A stretch of 64,000 nt of DNA from Tubulanus polymorphus (GCF_964204645.1 NC_134034.1:7313414-7377413), one strand, 5' to 3'. Positions 11,500 through 22,790 are shown, numbered from the stretch's first letter. The notes: generated by a model not told the origin, from the sequence alone. A program made the numbers and translations.

Positions 11500-12690
11500 A
11501 TGACAAGAGTAAGACAAGGAGTTTGGATTCCCAAATTAAGACAGTTAACTAAGAAAGTACTCAGTAAGTGTATAACCTGTAAGAGAGACCAGGGTAAACC
11601 TTACTTATATCCTGACCCTCCTCCGTTACAAACCTATAGGGTTTAAGATGCTCCACCTTTTTCGGTTACGGGAGTTGACTACACGGGAGTTATCTATTGT
11701 AAAATGAATACTGTATCGTACATTTGTTTGTTTACGTGCGCTTTGACGCGTCGCATTCATTTAGAGGTTACACCTGATTTATCAACACACTCGTTTATGT
11801 TGGCTTTTAGAAAATTTTGTAGCCGTCGATCAGTCCCTAGTCTTATGTTATCTGATAATGCCACAACATTTGAGTGTAGTGCTAGTATTTTAAAGAAATT
11901 ATGTCAAAGTGATGATATTGTGAATTACTTATCAGCTAAATCATGTGAGTGGCGTTTTATACCGAAAAGAGCCCCTTGGTTTGGCTGTCTATGCGAACGT
12001 TTAATCGGCATGACAAAACGCTTATTTAAAAAAATGTTGAACCGAAATAAATTAGATCGTGATGAATTAACCGCTTTGGTCGTCGAAATCGAAGCCATTA
12101 TGAATGATAGACCTTTAACGTATGTTCCAAGCGAGATAAATGAACCCAATCCAATTACTCCGTCTCAGTTGTTCCAGGGAAGACGCATATCCACGGTACC
12201 GTATCCGATTGTAGATGTTGAGGATATACGAGATGCAGATTTCAACGAAGATATTACGCGATCAAGGGCTAAACACCGTCAACACTTCGTTAAAAGGTGG
12301 CAACAGGAGTGCTTGACCGCTTTGCGCGAATCTCACGCACGGTCAGGAACTAGAGAAATTTCAGTGAAAATCGGGGACGTAGTTCTGATTCATAACGATG
12401 GACCGCGAATCGCGTGGAAACTTGCGACAGTAACTAAACTTAATTTCGGTGCCGATAACATCGTTCGTTCTGTACAACTTAAAATGGCTACAGGGGTCAC
12501 CAACAGACCTCTCATAAAATCATATCCGTTGGAGATCCGTGCCGACCGATCGTTTAATTTAGAAAACCGTTCGGAGGATGACGATAGTGTACGTGAGGAA
12601 CGTTCGCCGCGCCCGCAGCGCCGTGCTGCCGAAATAGCACGTCAGAGGATCAGACAAACCGCGGAGCACCGTGAAAGCGAAAGCGATTAG
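11500..12690 (+). pseudogene. BEL/Pao integrase with C-terminal DUF5641-like domain
   Basis: The sequence opens with the zinc-binding remnant (VLSKCITCKRDQGKPY), an in-frame stop at about 11644-11646, then the catalytic core: DYTGVIYC, LMLSDNATTFECS, and WFGCLCERLIGMTKRLFKK with the third acidic residue. The C-terminus (VGDVVLIHNDGPRIAWKLA-like) is the DUF5641 tail typical of BEL/Pao. The 328-codon frame from 11704 is open. Integrase inserts retrotransposon cDNA. With RT missing the element cannot copy itself. Confidence 0.85.
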
Positions 12691-13200
12691 TTGCGATTAT
12701 TGTGTCTTGTGTTATAAGTCAATCGTGGAGCCTTTTTAGGCACCACACATACCGCTGTTTTGGTTTATAATTTTGCGTATTTTCTGAAGTATTCTTGTAT
12801 TGAATTTGTGTATTAAATAATGTTGTGATTATTCGTTGTATTAATCGTATTATGTGATGTGTTAACGGATAAGATTTGGAATTTACTTATTGCTGGTTAA
12901 TTAATATTTAGTTATAATTGTTAGTTGATGTATGTAGATTACCTTAAGTGCCCGGAGTATGTCGGGAATATTTTCCCGCCACGAATTATATTGTATTATT
13001 ATTTTCGCGTTATTATTATTTTCCCGCGTGACATGCGCGGTTGTGTTGTAGAGGGCGTTGTATGGTGTGTGTGCTAGAGCTCTCGCAAGCAGGGTGGAAG
13101 TGTATGAAATTACTCTAATAAACCTTGTACGTATATACGTTGAATGGAATTCGTTATATGTTAGTTATTTATGCCTTCCTGACAGTTAGTGTAACAACTC
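12691..13200 (+). other. Probable 3' UTR/LTR of the BEL/Pao remnant
   Basis: This is non-coding sequence directly after integrase. It contains an AATAAA-type signal (CTAATAAACCTTG near 13117), a GC-rich segment before it and a possible end at GTGTAACA near 13195. No matching 5' LTR is visible, so the boundaries are guesses. Confidence 0.35.
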
Positions 13201-13330
13201 TTTGATGCACCGCGGTCATAACTACTGGGATAGACTATAGAGGTACTTATTCCTTACTGAAATTAATTATGCTTCAGTCACCCTGTTTCATACATGTACA
13301 TGTTCATTTAAACCGCATTGTTGTCTTTCA

Positions 13331-13796
13331 GAGGGTGGTGCATGTGAAGCTGCAAATAAAAAGAAAGAAGAAATGCCTGATGGGGCTGTCCGTTTATTAA
13401 TTGTTATTATTCGTTATTATATAATCGTTATTATTAAACTTCACAAAAAGTATAGCAGCAAAATGAACGACAAGAAAACTATTTAAAAAAAACATGTATG
13501 TGTGGGGATTAATAGCTTCGAATATGCAGAAACTAAATATAAAATATTGTTACACGTGGATTCAACTCAAAATGAAGTGGAACAATATTCTAACGCCGTA
13601 CAAGAATTGCGTAAAACACAACGGAAAGACGGGAGTTGATCCTAAATATTGCAAGTACTATGATGATCTTGATGAATATATTGGGTGTCGGCCATTCGTA
13701 AGACCAAGTGTAGTTCTGTCGTCATCGTCGTCGTCGTTTTCCAATATTCAGAAGTCCCAGACTCGTGAAGAGGTTGATGTGCAAAAAATACAGTAA
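13331..13796 (+). pseudogene. Myb/SANT-like DNA-binding protein of a Harbinger-type element
   Basis: An exon-like start follows the splice-acceptor sequence TTGTCTTTCAG at 13331. The text (EEMPDGAVRLLI..., then after a frame change WGLIASNMQKLNIKY, KMKWNNILTPYKNCVKHNGK, YYDDLDEYIGC) follows the Trp-spaced helix pattern of the Myb/SANT-like protein that PIF/Harbinger elements encode beside the transposase. In known elements it binds DNA and helps transposase enter the nucleus. The transposase lies at 14979-16300 on the opposite strand, as expected for the pair. A frameshift near 13480 makes this copy defective. Confidence 0.6.
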
Positions 13797-13899
13797 ATTC
13801 TACCTAGTTTGGATTGGTCTCAGTAGTCAGGAGTAAATCACAGGTCCCGTTTCTTGATTTTAAATAGTAGACCTTGTATAGTTTACTGTAGTAAGTCAA

Positions 13900-13966
13900 T
13901 TCTCGATTGTCAGCAGCTGTATGATTGAGTTCATCGTTAATTCTTGTAGTTGCTGACAATCGAGAA
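13900..13966. repeat. Perfect 16-bp inverted repeat (hairpin)
   Basis: The arms TTCTCGATTGTCAGCA (13900-13915) and TGCTGACAATCGAGAA (13951-13966) are exact inverse complements with a 35-nt loop. It lies between the Myb-like gene and the transposase. It may be a small foldback insertion or a structured 3' end. Confidence 0.85.
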
Positions 13967-14978
13967 ATCTATTTTATAAGCTTTATTTTTCTTGTTTATG
14001 TTTTAACAAAATAATTTAGCAATTTATCATCTCTCAAAGACTTAAAAAGACGATTGTCTCGTTATGTTATTTTATCACTGTAATTTTTAAGCTTTTGTTC
14101 TTAATTGGTATTTTAATAGGAAGTTTATTACCGTTATTGAAGCTTCTATACATTTAGATATAGAGTTGTTGACTTATTGACTGCAGCAGTGTGCAACTTG
14201 TATGTATATGGCATAGATAAAACCTTTCCACCTACCGGTATAAGTAGTAAGGAACTATGGCTAGTGCATTCGGACTCATCCACATACTTAATAGTTGGTG
14301 ACTAGAAAGGTCGTTGTCGGCGTACTCATGTGTTTAAGTGAACTTCGTTACAGATGATTTACTTAGACTTTACAAGAAGTGGTTTTAATAGAATTGCCAA
14401 TTTGGGACCAGAAAAATTTCTACAATTTGGACGATACTGACTGAGGAAATCTGAGTTATAGAGGAAAGTTTATTTGAAAACAAGAAGGCAAGATCGGGAC
14501 TGATGATTTTTCTCCGTTTACCATACTCGTCACCAATGCAATTTTCAATAACTTTTGGACAGCAATTTACCATGATGAACTGTGGTCTAGTCCTAATCAA
14601 TAGAGAAGTACAGAGAGAGAACAATTCTTTTTCTTCTGACAATTATAGACGGACACTTTATTGAAGTTTTCAAATCAATGGTTTTATCAGATCATTGTTC
14701 ACAAATATATACTGGTTGGTACTGGGTGCTGAACTTGTCAATCATAGCCAAAATCTGAAAATTTTCACTTTCTCTGAACTATATATGTACATTTATTTGA
14801 TAAGCATTTTTTCATAGACAAAATAAAAAGATGGAACTACATACACGTGGTTGGTAGAACCGGTACTGGAAAAGTTTGATTTATAAAACCTTTAGACAAA
14901 CATGCATAAACTTTTAAACAAACATGCATGAAGATAATTAAGCCAGAGGAGGGTGATAACTGTATTAACATTTGGAAT
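13967..14978. other. No gene recognised
   Basis: This is AT-rich sequence between the two Harbinger-type genes. I see no supported gene, repeat or RNA here. Confidence 0.5.
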
Positions 14979-16300
14979 TTACAAAGAAAGTAGCAAGCTG
15001 ATGACATTACGCTTTTGTTCACCATTGGGTTGAGGATAATCTCCAAAATATTCGTTTTTATCGCCAGCCACTTCTTCACCTAAACCATCACGCAGATATT
15101 CGTCAAGTGATGTCTCGTGCTGTAGACAGATGTTATGTAAAACAAAACAGCTGGTTAAAAAGTTAATTAGCCGATTATGGTCATGCATGTCAATATATTT
15201 CAACCGTCTGAACCGCCCCTTCAGAGTACCGAAAGCATGCTCGATATGCCTATTCGCGTTGAACTATGTTTGAAATTGTAATTTCTCTGATTGTTTGACA
15301 AATTACCGAAATCTTTATAAGGCACTAAAACATGCTCCTCTAGGGCATAAGCCGAGTCAGCTACAAGGTGAGAATTATCTAGGAATAATTTCCGTCGAAC
15401 TGCGACATCCCCTGAATCTATGTATGAGGAGAGTTTTGAAAAACTCTGGAATCGTGTGCTGAACCAGGCCACCCGAATGAACAGATGTGAAAAAGCCTAC
15501 ATGGTCACACACAGCCATCACATTAATACTGTGAATTTTTTTCCTGTTAATATAGTTCTCAGGATATTCTTTCGGTGCTTTTATCGGAATGTGGGTGCCA
15601 TCTAAGGCTCCTATTGCACCCGGAAAACCTTGCAATTCTTTGAACCCTTCAATGATTTCACGCTGTCTGTCCCCAGATTGCCAACTAATAACTTTGGGTA
15701 GCACATGATTCACCAATATCTTTGACATCAGACCTAAAAAGAAATAAAAATAATGCTTTGACGTCCATTTGCCTATTATGTAATGTCACGACGCACACAG
15801 CCCCAACAAAAATTAACTGTACCGTGCCGGTAAAAACTCAGCCACTTACCAACAATTTTGAAAACAGTAGCTTCACACACACCAAACACATCTCCTATAC
15901 GTATCAATGGAAGTTGGCATGAAGCATAATATAGAAATATCAGTAACTGTTTTTCAGCGCTTATTTCGACATAATTTATATACAACTCGTCGATAAATGG
16001 TTGAATATATTCAATCATTACAGCATACGTTGTCTTCTCACAGCGGAAACTTCGTCTGAATTCTTCTTCGTTATATTGTTCAACAGTTTTTTCAACATAA
16101 TCAGTAATCCGCGGTTTTTTATAGATACTTTTTGTATGTTTCATTACTTCTGTTTCAAGAAATATACTGGAACTCGTAGGGCATAACAGATTATTTCTGA
16201 CGGCTGTAATCTTCCCATTTTTATTTTGGTATGGGTATTTGTCAGTTTTCAGCAGCTCATTGATAATAAGAAGCGCTGAACTCTTTTTCTTGTTGTCCAT
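14979..16300 (-). pseudogene. PIF/Harbinger transposase (two exons, frameshifted)
   Basis: Exon 1 runs 16300-15850 (start MDNKKKSSALL; helix-turn-helix part ...IRIGDVFGVCEATVFKIV). A GTAAG donor at 15849 and a TTTTTAG acceptor ending at 15734 define an intron whose removal keeps frame. Exon 2 contains IGALDGTHIPI (first catalytic Asp), LVADSAYALEEHVLVPY (second Asp) and RHIEHAFGTLKGRF (Glu). The middle section is in a different frame from the parts before and after, so two compensating indels lie near 15440 and 15260. The stop is at 14979. Transposase of this superfamily cuts and pastes DNA with 3-bp target duplications. The Myb-like partner is at 13331. Confidence 0.85.
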
Positions 16301-17254
16301 GGAGGCAGCCTTGTTACCTAATCGTAGTTACTAAACTGCTCATTTGTGGACCAAAGCTAATCAAATCAAAATTGTGCCTAAGGCTAAACAAAAATGATAC
16401 CTTGTTTCTCCGCAGCGGCCGGGTCATTTTTGTAAAATATGATAAAATTTATAAACAGTTCATTTCTATAGCGGCCGGGTCTGTTATGGTACAATGGATC
16501 ACGATTTTTAAAAAAAGTAATGTATAGGGAAGATAGGAGGCCGGCCGGGTCAACATTTAAGCTCAGCAGAGCGGAAAAAGAAGGTATCAATTTTTTTAGC
16601 CTAATCGCACTAGCTAATCAAAACCTAATCTATTCAGCTCACAAAAACGCCTTTTGTTTATTAGCGACCTTGCAGAAGATACCTTTCCCCTTACTCCAGC
16701 GCCGGCGATAACCGCGGCTGCTTAGTCCCGAAATTGTTCCCGGTGGTAAATAGTACCGCCGCCGTATTTATCTCGCCTTTTACACACGAAATAATTATCA
16801 AAAGCTATCATGTACGATACCGTTTGAAACGGGTTAAAAAGTCTTGACTCGGTGAAAGTATCTACGAAATTCATCGTTTTTAGGCGACACGAGCTGTAGT
16901 TTATCAGTTGAGCCGATTTCGCCGGTTTGTTTACTTCCGGTACGAGCACCGACGTCTTACGGCTATCATTATAAGTTATCACCCTAATTTCTAGTCACAA
17001 AGTTAACGTCCTTATATAATCCTCAATATTACAAATCCAGTAGATGATTTCGGCACATTCATATCCTAAAAATACCGAGAATTCGACGATTGAATCGACG
17101 GTCCTGAACGCGGTCACGCATGACGACCGCCTTTCGAGACCTTATTAATCTTTACGAATGGACGATCCTGCACACATTTCACACCAAATCGGAATATTAA
17201 TTCCGATTTTAGAACGCATGGTTAATTGCAAACAGGTGAACAGTTTGTTGTTAT
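16301..17254. other. No gene recognised; repeated GC-rich motif
   Basis: This is non-coding sequence between the Harbinger transposase and the next Polinton-like fragment. The motif GCGGCCGGGTC or a near copy occurs at about 16414, 16471 and 16541. No gene is supported. Confidence 0.45.
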
Positions 17255-18056
17255 TACTTTTTTTACCTTTATATATTTCTCTAGTAAAATTAAGATCGTA
17301 TTCTTTGTGAAATATCTTTTATATTTTAAAAATTCTAACATTTTGACCAATTTTATATTTAAGTTTACAAAAATCATCTAAAAGAAATGCTTCATAAAAA
17401 TAATTGCAAACAATTTCGGCATTTTCAGGTTTTCTAGCATCAATAGGTTTCATTCCAATGAATGATAAGATTTATTATAACCTATTAATTTTGGTAAAAT
17501 GTCATTCCATTTAAAAGTATTATTTGCTGTAAAATATTTCCACACTCTTGTTCTTAATGTTTTATTAAATCGTTCAACAACTGCTGCTTTTTCATCCGAT
17601 TTTGTTGAAAAATATTTGATATTATGATAATCGAAGAGTCCATGGACTAATGAATTATCAAATTCTTTTCCATCATCAAATTGTATTTTTCTCTCTCTGG
17701 TTTCACTGTCCCTGAAAGAAATTTTCTTAAAACTTTTGATATTTGTACAGCATCTTTTCGGGATTGTGGGAAACTCCATACATAACGACCAAATATATCA
17801 ATTATTATGGTTATTATCTTTTTAAAGATTTTTTCATATCAATTAAATCTCCCTGCCATTGTTGATCTACATAACTAACCATAGCTTTACGAGTTCAATA
17901 TTTTCTTACAATTTGTTTACGTGTTATGTATGGTTGTTCTCATATAAATTCATTTATATCTTAAAATTTAACTTAATTTTGCGGGATCATCTTATTCAAT
18001 TCATCTTGTTTTACTTGACGCCATATATATTTTTTTACAGAAGGATTGGCAACTGA
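17255..18056 (-). pseudogene. Polinton-type integrase, chromodomain lost
   Basis: Fragments on the minus strand match the intact integrase at 24591-25718: RNLYY-like N-terminal text near 18050, the DQQWQGDLIDM-like strand near 17860, FDDGKEFDNSLVHGL, then AAVVERFNKTLRTRVW. Several frameshifts are present and the C-terminal chromodomain is missing. It ends just before the palindromic TIR at 18067, not at its natural start, so this is a truncated copy joined to another element end. Confidence 0.8.
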
Positions 18057-18066
18057 GGATTACAAT

Positions 18067-18179
18067 AGTAATAGGAATAATAGGGGTTCAAGCCAAAGGT
18101 CGAAAGGTCGAAAAATAAATTCCGCACACTCGAATTTATTTTTCGACCTTTGATGTGAACCCCTATTATCCCTACTACT
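18067..18179. repeat. Palindromic PolB-side TIR, second example
   Basis: The left arm begins AGTAATAGGAATAATAGGGG and continues with CAAAGGTCGAAAGGTCGAAAAATAAATTC. The right arm is its inverse complement ending CCCCTATTATCCCTACTACT, with a loop of only about 8 nt (CGCACACT). The arms are ~50 bp, longer than at 8964-9138. The sequence right of it matches the region just upstream of PolB, so this is the PolB-side end of another copy. Confidence 0.8.
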
Positions 18180-18249
18180 CTTAAAATATTCATATATATG
18201 AATATGAATAACTTCTAAAATCAATTTTAATAAAAAATTTGATATTAAA

Positions 18250-18942
18250 ATTGAAGCAAATAAGAAGTACTTCTGTCCGTCAGAACAACCACAAAGCAAA
18301 GATATTACAAATAATAACGGGGTTATAAATATTTACTACAAGAAATGTTCAAAATGTGAATTGAATAAACAATTCTCGGAATACTATAATTATAAAACTC
18401 AGAAAGATGGTAAGCAAAATTATTGTAGAACTTTTGTTAAGGAAATTAATAAGCAATACCGAGCAAATAACCCAGATTAACAAAAGGAATGGAGAGAAAA
18501 TCACCCCGAATATATGAGAGAATGGAGGGATAATAATCATGAACATTTTAATGAATATAATAAAGAAAGATATAAAACGGATCTTAATTTTAAAATGCAA
18601 CAATGTTTAAGTTCTAGATTAACAAAATAATTCAGTAAAGAAGCGCATTCAGTTACACTATCTAATTTATTGGGGTGTTCAGATGAATTTCTCAAATCAC
18701 GGTTTATATATCAATACGATGATAAAATGAATATAGATAATTATGGTGAATACTTTCATATTCATCACGTGTTACCAATATCGATATTTGATATGAATGA
18801 TGAATACAATCAAAAGATAATCTGGAATTGGAAAAACCTGAGACCTCTTGAAAAGAAGGAAAATATTATGAAAGGAAATGAACTAGATTTAGACTTGTAT
18901 TTAGACCAGTTGGTTAAAGCAAAGACATTTGTTGAATTATGA
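18250..18942 (+). pseudogene. HNH endonuclease of the giant-virus/phage type
   Basis: One frame of 231 codons is interrupted by two TAA stops (18478-18480 and 18628-18630). The first residues (EANKKYFCP, with the expected ATG replaced by ATT) equal the start of PolB. Then comes a CxxC finger (KKCSKCELNKQFSEYY...GKQNYC), the NPD/KEWRENHPEYMREW repeats, LLGCSDEFLKSRF, and the HNH core (DNYGEYFHIHHVLPISIF) with the closing IWNWKNLRPLEKKENIMKGN. This architecture is typical of free-standing HNH endonucleases in large DNA viruses and phages. It sits right behind a Polinton-type TIR and seems to replace PolB there. It is inactive as it stands. Confidence 0.8.
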
Positions 18943-19403
18943 AATAGTCTTCCACAGAACGAAAAATACGTTGAATCTTTATAAACGCCCGATAATACTC
19001 AGCTATATAGCTGGTCGTATTAGCTCTAGTTTGGTAAACATCTGTTACCAGCTTACATTTCAATTGTAAAGAATTAATTAATTTCATTAAGCCTATAAAA
19101 GAACAGCTGTCACCAGCGCTGAATGGCACCGGACAGTGCCTGGATGTATTGAGTCATAGTGAATTACCGAAGGCGCAGATCATTCTGGAACGTGCACCCG
19201 AACCGAACAGACGGCATATACAGAACGCATAGGATATTCTCTCTCGAAACACAATTAGGAGTTACAGTTCTAAATGTAAGTACCGTTTTTGTTGTTATTA
19301 AGACGTCGGGAAACGTTAAACATGTTTAAGTGCTGTAATTCATATTCGACAACTACAACTTCAAGTAAGTTTTATTCTACATTCTAGATATTTAGTAAAG
19401 AAA
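18943..19403. other. No gene recognised
   Basis: This is spacer between the HNH pseudogene and the small gene at 19404. The short imperfect hairpin GGCACCGGACAGTGCC lies near 19114. Nothing else is supported. Confidence 0.45.
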
Positions 19404-19784
19404 ATGTCATACACATCAAGAAGTCAACCATCTATTTCAAGTCAAACGCCAGATAGTGAGGAACCAGAAAAGATGGATATTAATACACCATCCCAAGAGA
19501 CCGTAAAAGAAATAGACGACAAAAATATCGAAAAACTCAAGAAACATTTGGATTATTATAAACAATTAGTAACAATTTTGGACGAAGTAATTACAACTAA
19601 ACAATCAACGATACAAGAATTGCCGAAAATACCAACTCCGAGTTTAAAAACATTATTAGGACTTAAAGAAAATAGAAGCAAATTGAGCAGTTATGAACTA
19701 CACGAATACTTGAAATCAACATCTACAAATGCATCTAAAGATACTGAAATAATTCGGTTTTATTTTTCTAGTCTTATACTCTAA
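19404..19784 (+). CDS. Hypothetical 126-aa protein
   Basis: This open frame is of unknown family. It is Ser/Thr/Pro-rich at the start (SRSQPSISSQTPDSEEPEK), then a lysine-rich stretch with heptad-like leucines (IEKLKKHLDYYKQLVTILDEV), then a Pro/Leu segment. Composition is protein-like and distinct from the repeat-derived frames nearby. It follows the HNH pseudogene on the same strand and may be part of the same element, but it lacks the TAAATG start box of the Polinton-like genes. No function can be assigned. Confidence 0.35.
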   Translation: MSYTSRSQPSISSQTPDSEEPEKMDINTPSQETVKEIDDKNIEKLKKHLDYYKQLVTILDEVITTKQSTIQELPKIPTPSLKTLLGLKENRSKLSSYELHEYLKSTSTNASKDTEIIRFYFSSLIL

Positions 19785-20869
19785 CCACAACTAAAGGACG
19801 GTTGACTGTTGTTTCTCGATTTCAAGCTAGGAACAGGAGTCGGAATCGGGAAGTTGGAAGTAGGCCTACTGAGGCGAGGTCCGACATAGAAAACCCTATA
19901 CATTCAGAATATCTTGGAATAATCATAACACCCCCTGAGACAATGTGTCAATTTCAGTGGTACATTGGTAGTAGAGTTAATCCTTCCGTGAAAGTGAACA
20001 CGGGCACCGTAGCACGACAATCCTAAAATGAAATATCACAAAACAACCTTCTAAGAAACATTCAAACTCGCCTGAATTATCATTTGGTTGATTTATCAAC
20101 ATAATGACAGTTTTAAATTACCAGAAAAGCTAGTTAGCCTAATATTAAATTTCGTTTATCGTACCGAAGGTACGTTCGGCAAATCTTTCCAGATCCGTTC
20201 TAACTTACGATAGCTGAAATCACAGGAAAAAGATATTTCCTGCAAGTTAATATTTTTGTGCCCAAAAAGGTCAAAGAAATTCTGAAAGACATCACTACTT
20301 TTCAGCTGCACCAAAGTATACGGTGCCAACTTGTCTTACTCCTGCGCTGCATCTATGAACCCTGCATAGATTTTGAATGACGCGCTCGTGGTACCGGGAT
20401 TAGATCTGTAGAAGTAACATTAGCAATAAATGGTGAATGTTGAACCTGGTACTATCATTCACGGTACCGCTTCATTCTGTTCACAGGCAAACATCATCCT
20501 TTTATAGATTCACTGGTAGTCTAAAAATAAAAGAATCGGTACATTTTTCTAACAGTTGGAAGGCCTATGTCATTTCTTTAAAAAAAACTAATTATTGTCA
20601 CACCACAGCAAATAAATTATTCACAGTTATTGAATGGTTTGCCCGATTTAGATTAATTGGTTGACGCTAATCAGTATGACCCATACGTAGGGGCCTACTG
20701 CATGCCGTTGGCGTCAATCCATTCCATTCCACAGTGATTTAAAAAGAAATTTAGTTAGATCCCTTTTGTCCAAAAGCTGCATCATTTATATAACTAGCTG
20801 TCAAATTTAATTTACCTCCTTCAAAGAATACCGATACGCCGGTCACAATCCTCTCCTTAGTCGTATAAT
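19785..20869. other. No gene recognised
   Basis: This is mixed non-coding sequence. Small open frames are present but have no recognisable motif or family features. Confidence 0.45.
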
Positions 20870-21360
20870 AATATAAGCAATAATCGGTCCCTGGCGAGAG
20901 AACGTGTCCGCGCACAAACCCAAGTAAACTAGAATACCGGAAATTTTGAATGGATATAACAATACAAGATGAATTTATTTACCTTAATATTTAAACACAG
21001 CTCTCCAGTTTAACACAATCCAAATCCTAGCTCTAAATTCCTATTGCACTCTCCTGCTGGTAACCCGTCCTGAATCAAGTCCCAAACAAGCTTTTAGCAA
21101 GTAACTATCGAATCTCTATCGAGTGTCTTTTGAGTGTCTACCGAGTGTCTGCTCTCTCAAGATTCGGGTCCCTTTTATAGAAAGAATCGGCATTCTTAAA
21201 ATACCAACTCTCCCACTCGACTTTTGGCAAGGAGCAGCAACCTAACTGTCATGACTGTTTTGGTCATACAAAATTTAGCCTTAATGATTCGCTGATCTGA
21301 AATTATTTGAGAAACTGATTTGCTAAACTAACTTTTTCCTTCCAACCCTTCTGTCATGAC
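20870..21360 (-). other. Possible Gypsy LTR (minus strand)
   Basis: On the minus strand there is a TATAAAAGG box (around 21175), a downstream AATAAA-like signal (around 20975) and repeated GTCATGACAG near the upstream edge. It lies on the left flank of element A, whose right flank is minus-strand Gypsy integrase. A Gypsy LTR here would fit insertion of A into a Gypsy copy. No second LTR was found to confirm it. Confidence 0.3.
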
Positions 21361-21480
21361 GCGGAATGATTTACTCACTCCTTGCTTATCATCGTTGAAA
21401 GAACAGCTATTCTATGCGAGTTACCAACAGCCGTATACAACAAGAGAAACTTTAGAGAGCTAGTATTATCATTTAACACA

Positions 21481-21545
21481 AGTAATTGTAAAAGTGGGGT
21501 TTCAGATCAGAGGTCGAGAGGTCGAGACACCACTCATCACCACAA
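21481..21545 (+). repeat. Left TIR of element A
   Basis: It begins exactly at AGTAATTGTAAAAGTGGGGT and includes the GAGGTCGAGAGGTCGAGACA direct repeat and CCACTCATCACCACAA. It matches the right end (35086 inward) with few differences. Confidence 0.85.
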
Positions 21546-21568
21546 ATAATTTTTTTCCCTTATAAATG
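21546..21568 (+). promoter_or_regulatory. T-run plus TATAAATG start box
   Basis: AATAATTTTTTTCCCTTATAAATGG is the local context: a T-run, a short spacer, then TATAAATG overlapping the start codon. The same arrangement precedes 21911, 34707 and 59874. Confidence 0.6.
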
Positions 21569-21772
21569 GAAGAGAATAAGACAGAACAAATTGATGTTAA
21601 TGAAAATCAATATCATTGTCCATATTGTAAAAAATACATCGATAAATCAAATAAACCTTACATGGAAAATGTTAGAAATTATATTGATTCACTAGAAATA
21701 AAAGATACAATTGAAATTTTAGAAATATTACGCAGTAAAATTGTGACACACATAAACAGTGAGTGCGCGTAA
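21566..21772 (+). CDS. Mini zinc-finger protein, 68 aa
   Basis: The short frame contains one finger-like motif (YHCPYCKKYIDKSNK) followed directly by KPYMENVRNYIDSLEIKDTI. In full-length PolB these two segments (YYCPTCNINIDKSQK and RPYMEDVRNYINSLDNKKDI) are about 100 residues apart, so this looks like an internally deleted derivative of the PolB N-terminus. The C-terminus (VTHINSECA) runs into the subterminal repeat. Near-identical copies stand in the same position at 34501-34707 and 59874-60086, all open, which argues for a retained gene rather than a chance scrap. Function unknown; nucleic-acid or TIR binding is a guess. Confidence 0.5.
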   Translation: MEENKTEQIDVNENQYHCPYCKKYIDKSNKPYMENVRNYIDSLEIKDTIEILEILRSKIVTHINSECA

Positions 21773-21910
21773 CAACAGCTGCGCGTGTGTTAACTGTACC
21801 CGGATAAATAGATGCTGTGAGACTTGGGTGAGAACGGTTAATAGCGTGTTTGTTATATACAGGGGAAGTAATCCCCACTCATCACCACAAGTAATTTGTT
21901 TTCCTTATAA

Positions 21911-22237
21911 ATGGGAGATAGAAAAGCATTCTTAGCAACAATAAATAACAGAATAAAACCAGCAAAAAAACAATTTGAAATAAAAAAGTTAGTTGATGTT
22001 ACAAAAGAAATTGAACATAAAATATTGAAATTAGAAAAGATAAAAACTAAATATGGAGAGAAAGTATCAGCTAATTTAAGCTACTGTAATGTTAGTACAT
22101 CACGAGAATTTAAAGTGTTTTTACCCGATAAATGGGTTTCATTGAGTACAGAGGAATTGAAAGATTAAGTAGGATTTAAAATAATATATCATGGGAAAAA
22201 TGAAGATGGTCATCATGATTTAGAAATTGTTGATTAA
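21911..22237 (+). pseudogene. Small OB-like protein (paralogue 2), nonsense mutation
   Basis: A start box TTTGTTTTCCTTATAAATGG precedes the frame. The protein (KIKTKYGEKVSANLSYC, FKVFLPDKWVSLSTEEL, IYHGKNEDGHHDLEI) is the diverged paralogue of the 117-aa protein at 463-816. TTA is changed to TAA at 22166-22168, cutting off the last 23 residues. The copy at 60225-60551 is intact. It lies between the TIR and the late gene block, opposite in strand to that block. Confidence 0.6.
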
Positions 22238-22790
22238 ATAAAAAATAAAAATAATGAATATCTAGAATCCAAAATGACCTTAGTCGTTTTAAAAACAACT
22301 ACAATCATACAGTCAAACATTTGTTATATGTTATTATAAGAGAGTGCTTCATTTGAATATTGATCAATCAAACAGGTGTTGCACAACGTTGTTGTTATAT
22401 TGGATAGCTAGCAGTTTTATAATAAGCACGCAGTACATACAACACACACAAGCCAGTTAGCCGGCATTGAACTACCACGTTTTCATTGGTTGCTGAAAGC
22501 GAGGTTTATTTAAATTAGCTATTACTATGTTAATTGATTAACAAATTCAAATTCAAATATTCATTTTAGCATACTCAGTGCTGTCATCTTTCAATTTAAG
22601 AAAAAACTAATAATAAGAAACGACTGTAATACAATATTCAAGTAAAAACAAAATAAATTAATAAAAATAATGAATATCTAGAATCCGAAATGACTTATCT
22701 GGACAATTTAATTGCTCCGCATAGATAGACAAAAGTAGTGAGATATTCAATTAATTAAAAAAATTATTTTTTTTGCTTTTTTCTAAAATA
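22238..22790. other. Non-coding insert flanked by a direct repeat
   Basis: The ~33-bp string AAAAATAATGAATATCTAGAATCC... occurs at about 22246-22278 and again at about 22662-22694, bracketing roughly 400 bp that is absent from the other arm of element A (33849-34036). The inner sequence recurs at 57640-57865. It looks like an inserted repeat with a long flanking duplication. No gene. Confidence 0.5.

Noticed and set aside
19802-20026. Plus-strand 74-aa open frame
   Set aside because: Basic, low-complexity start and no supporting motif or neighbour.
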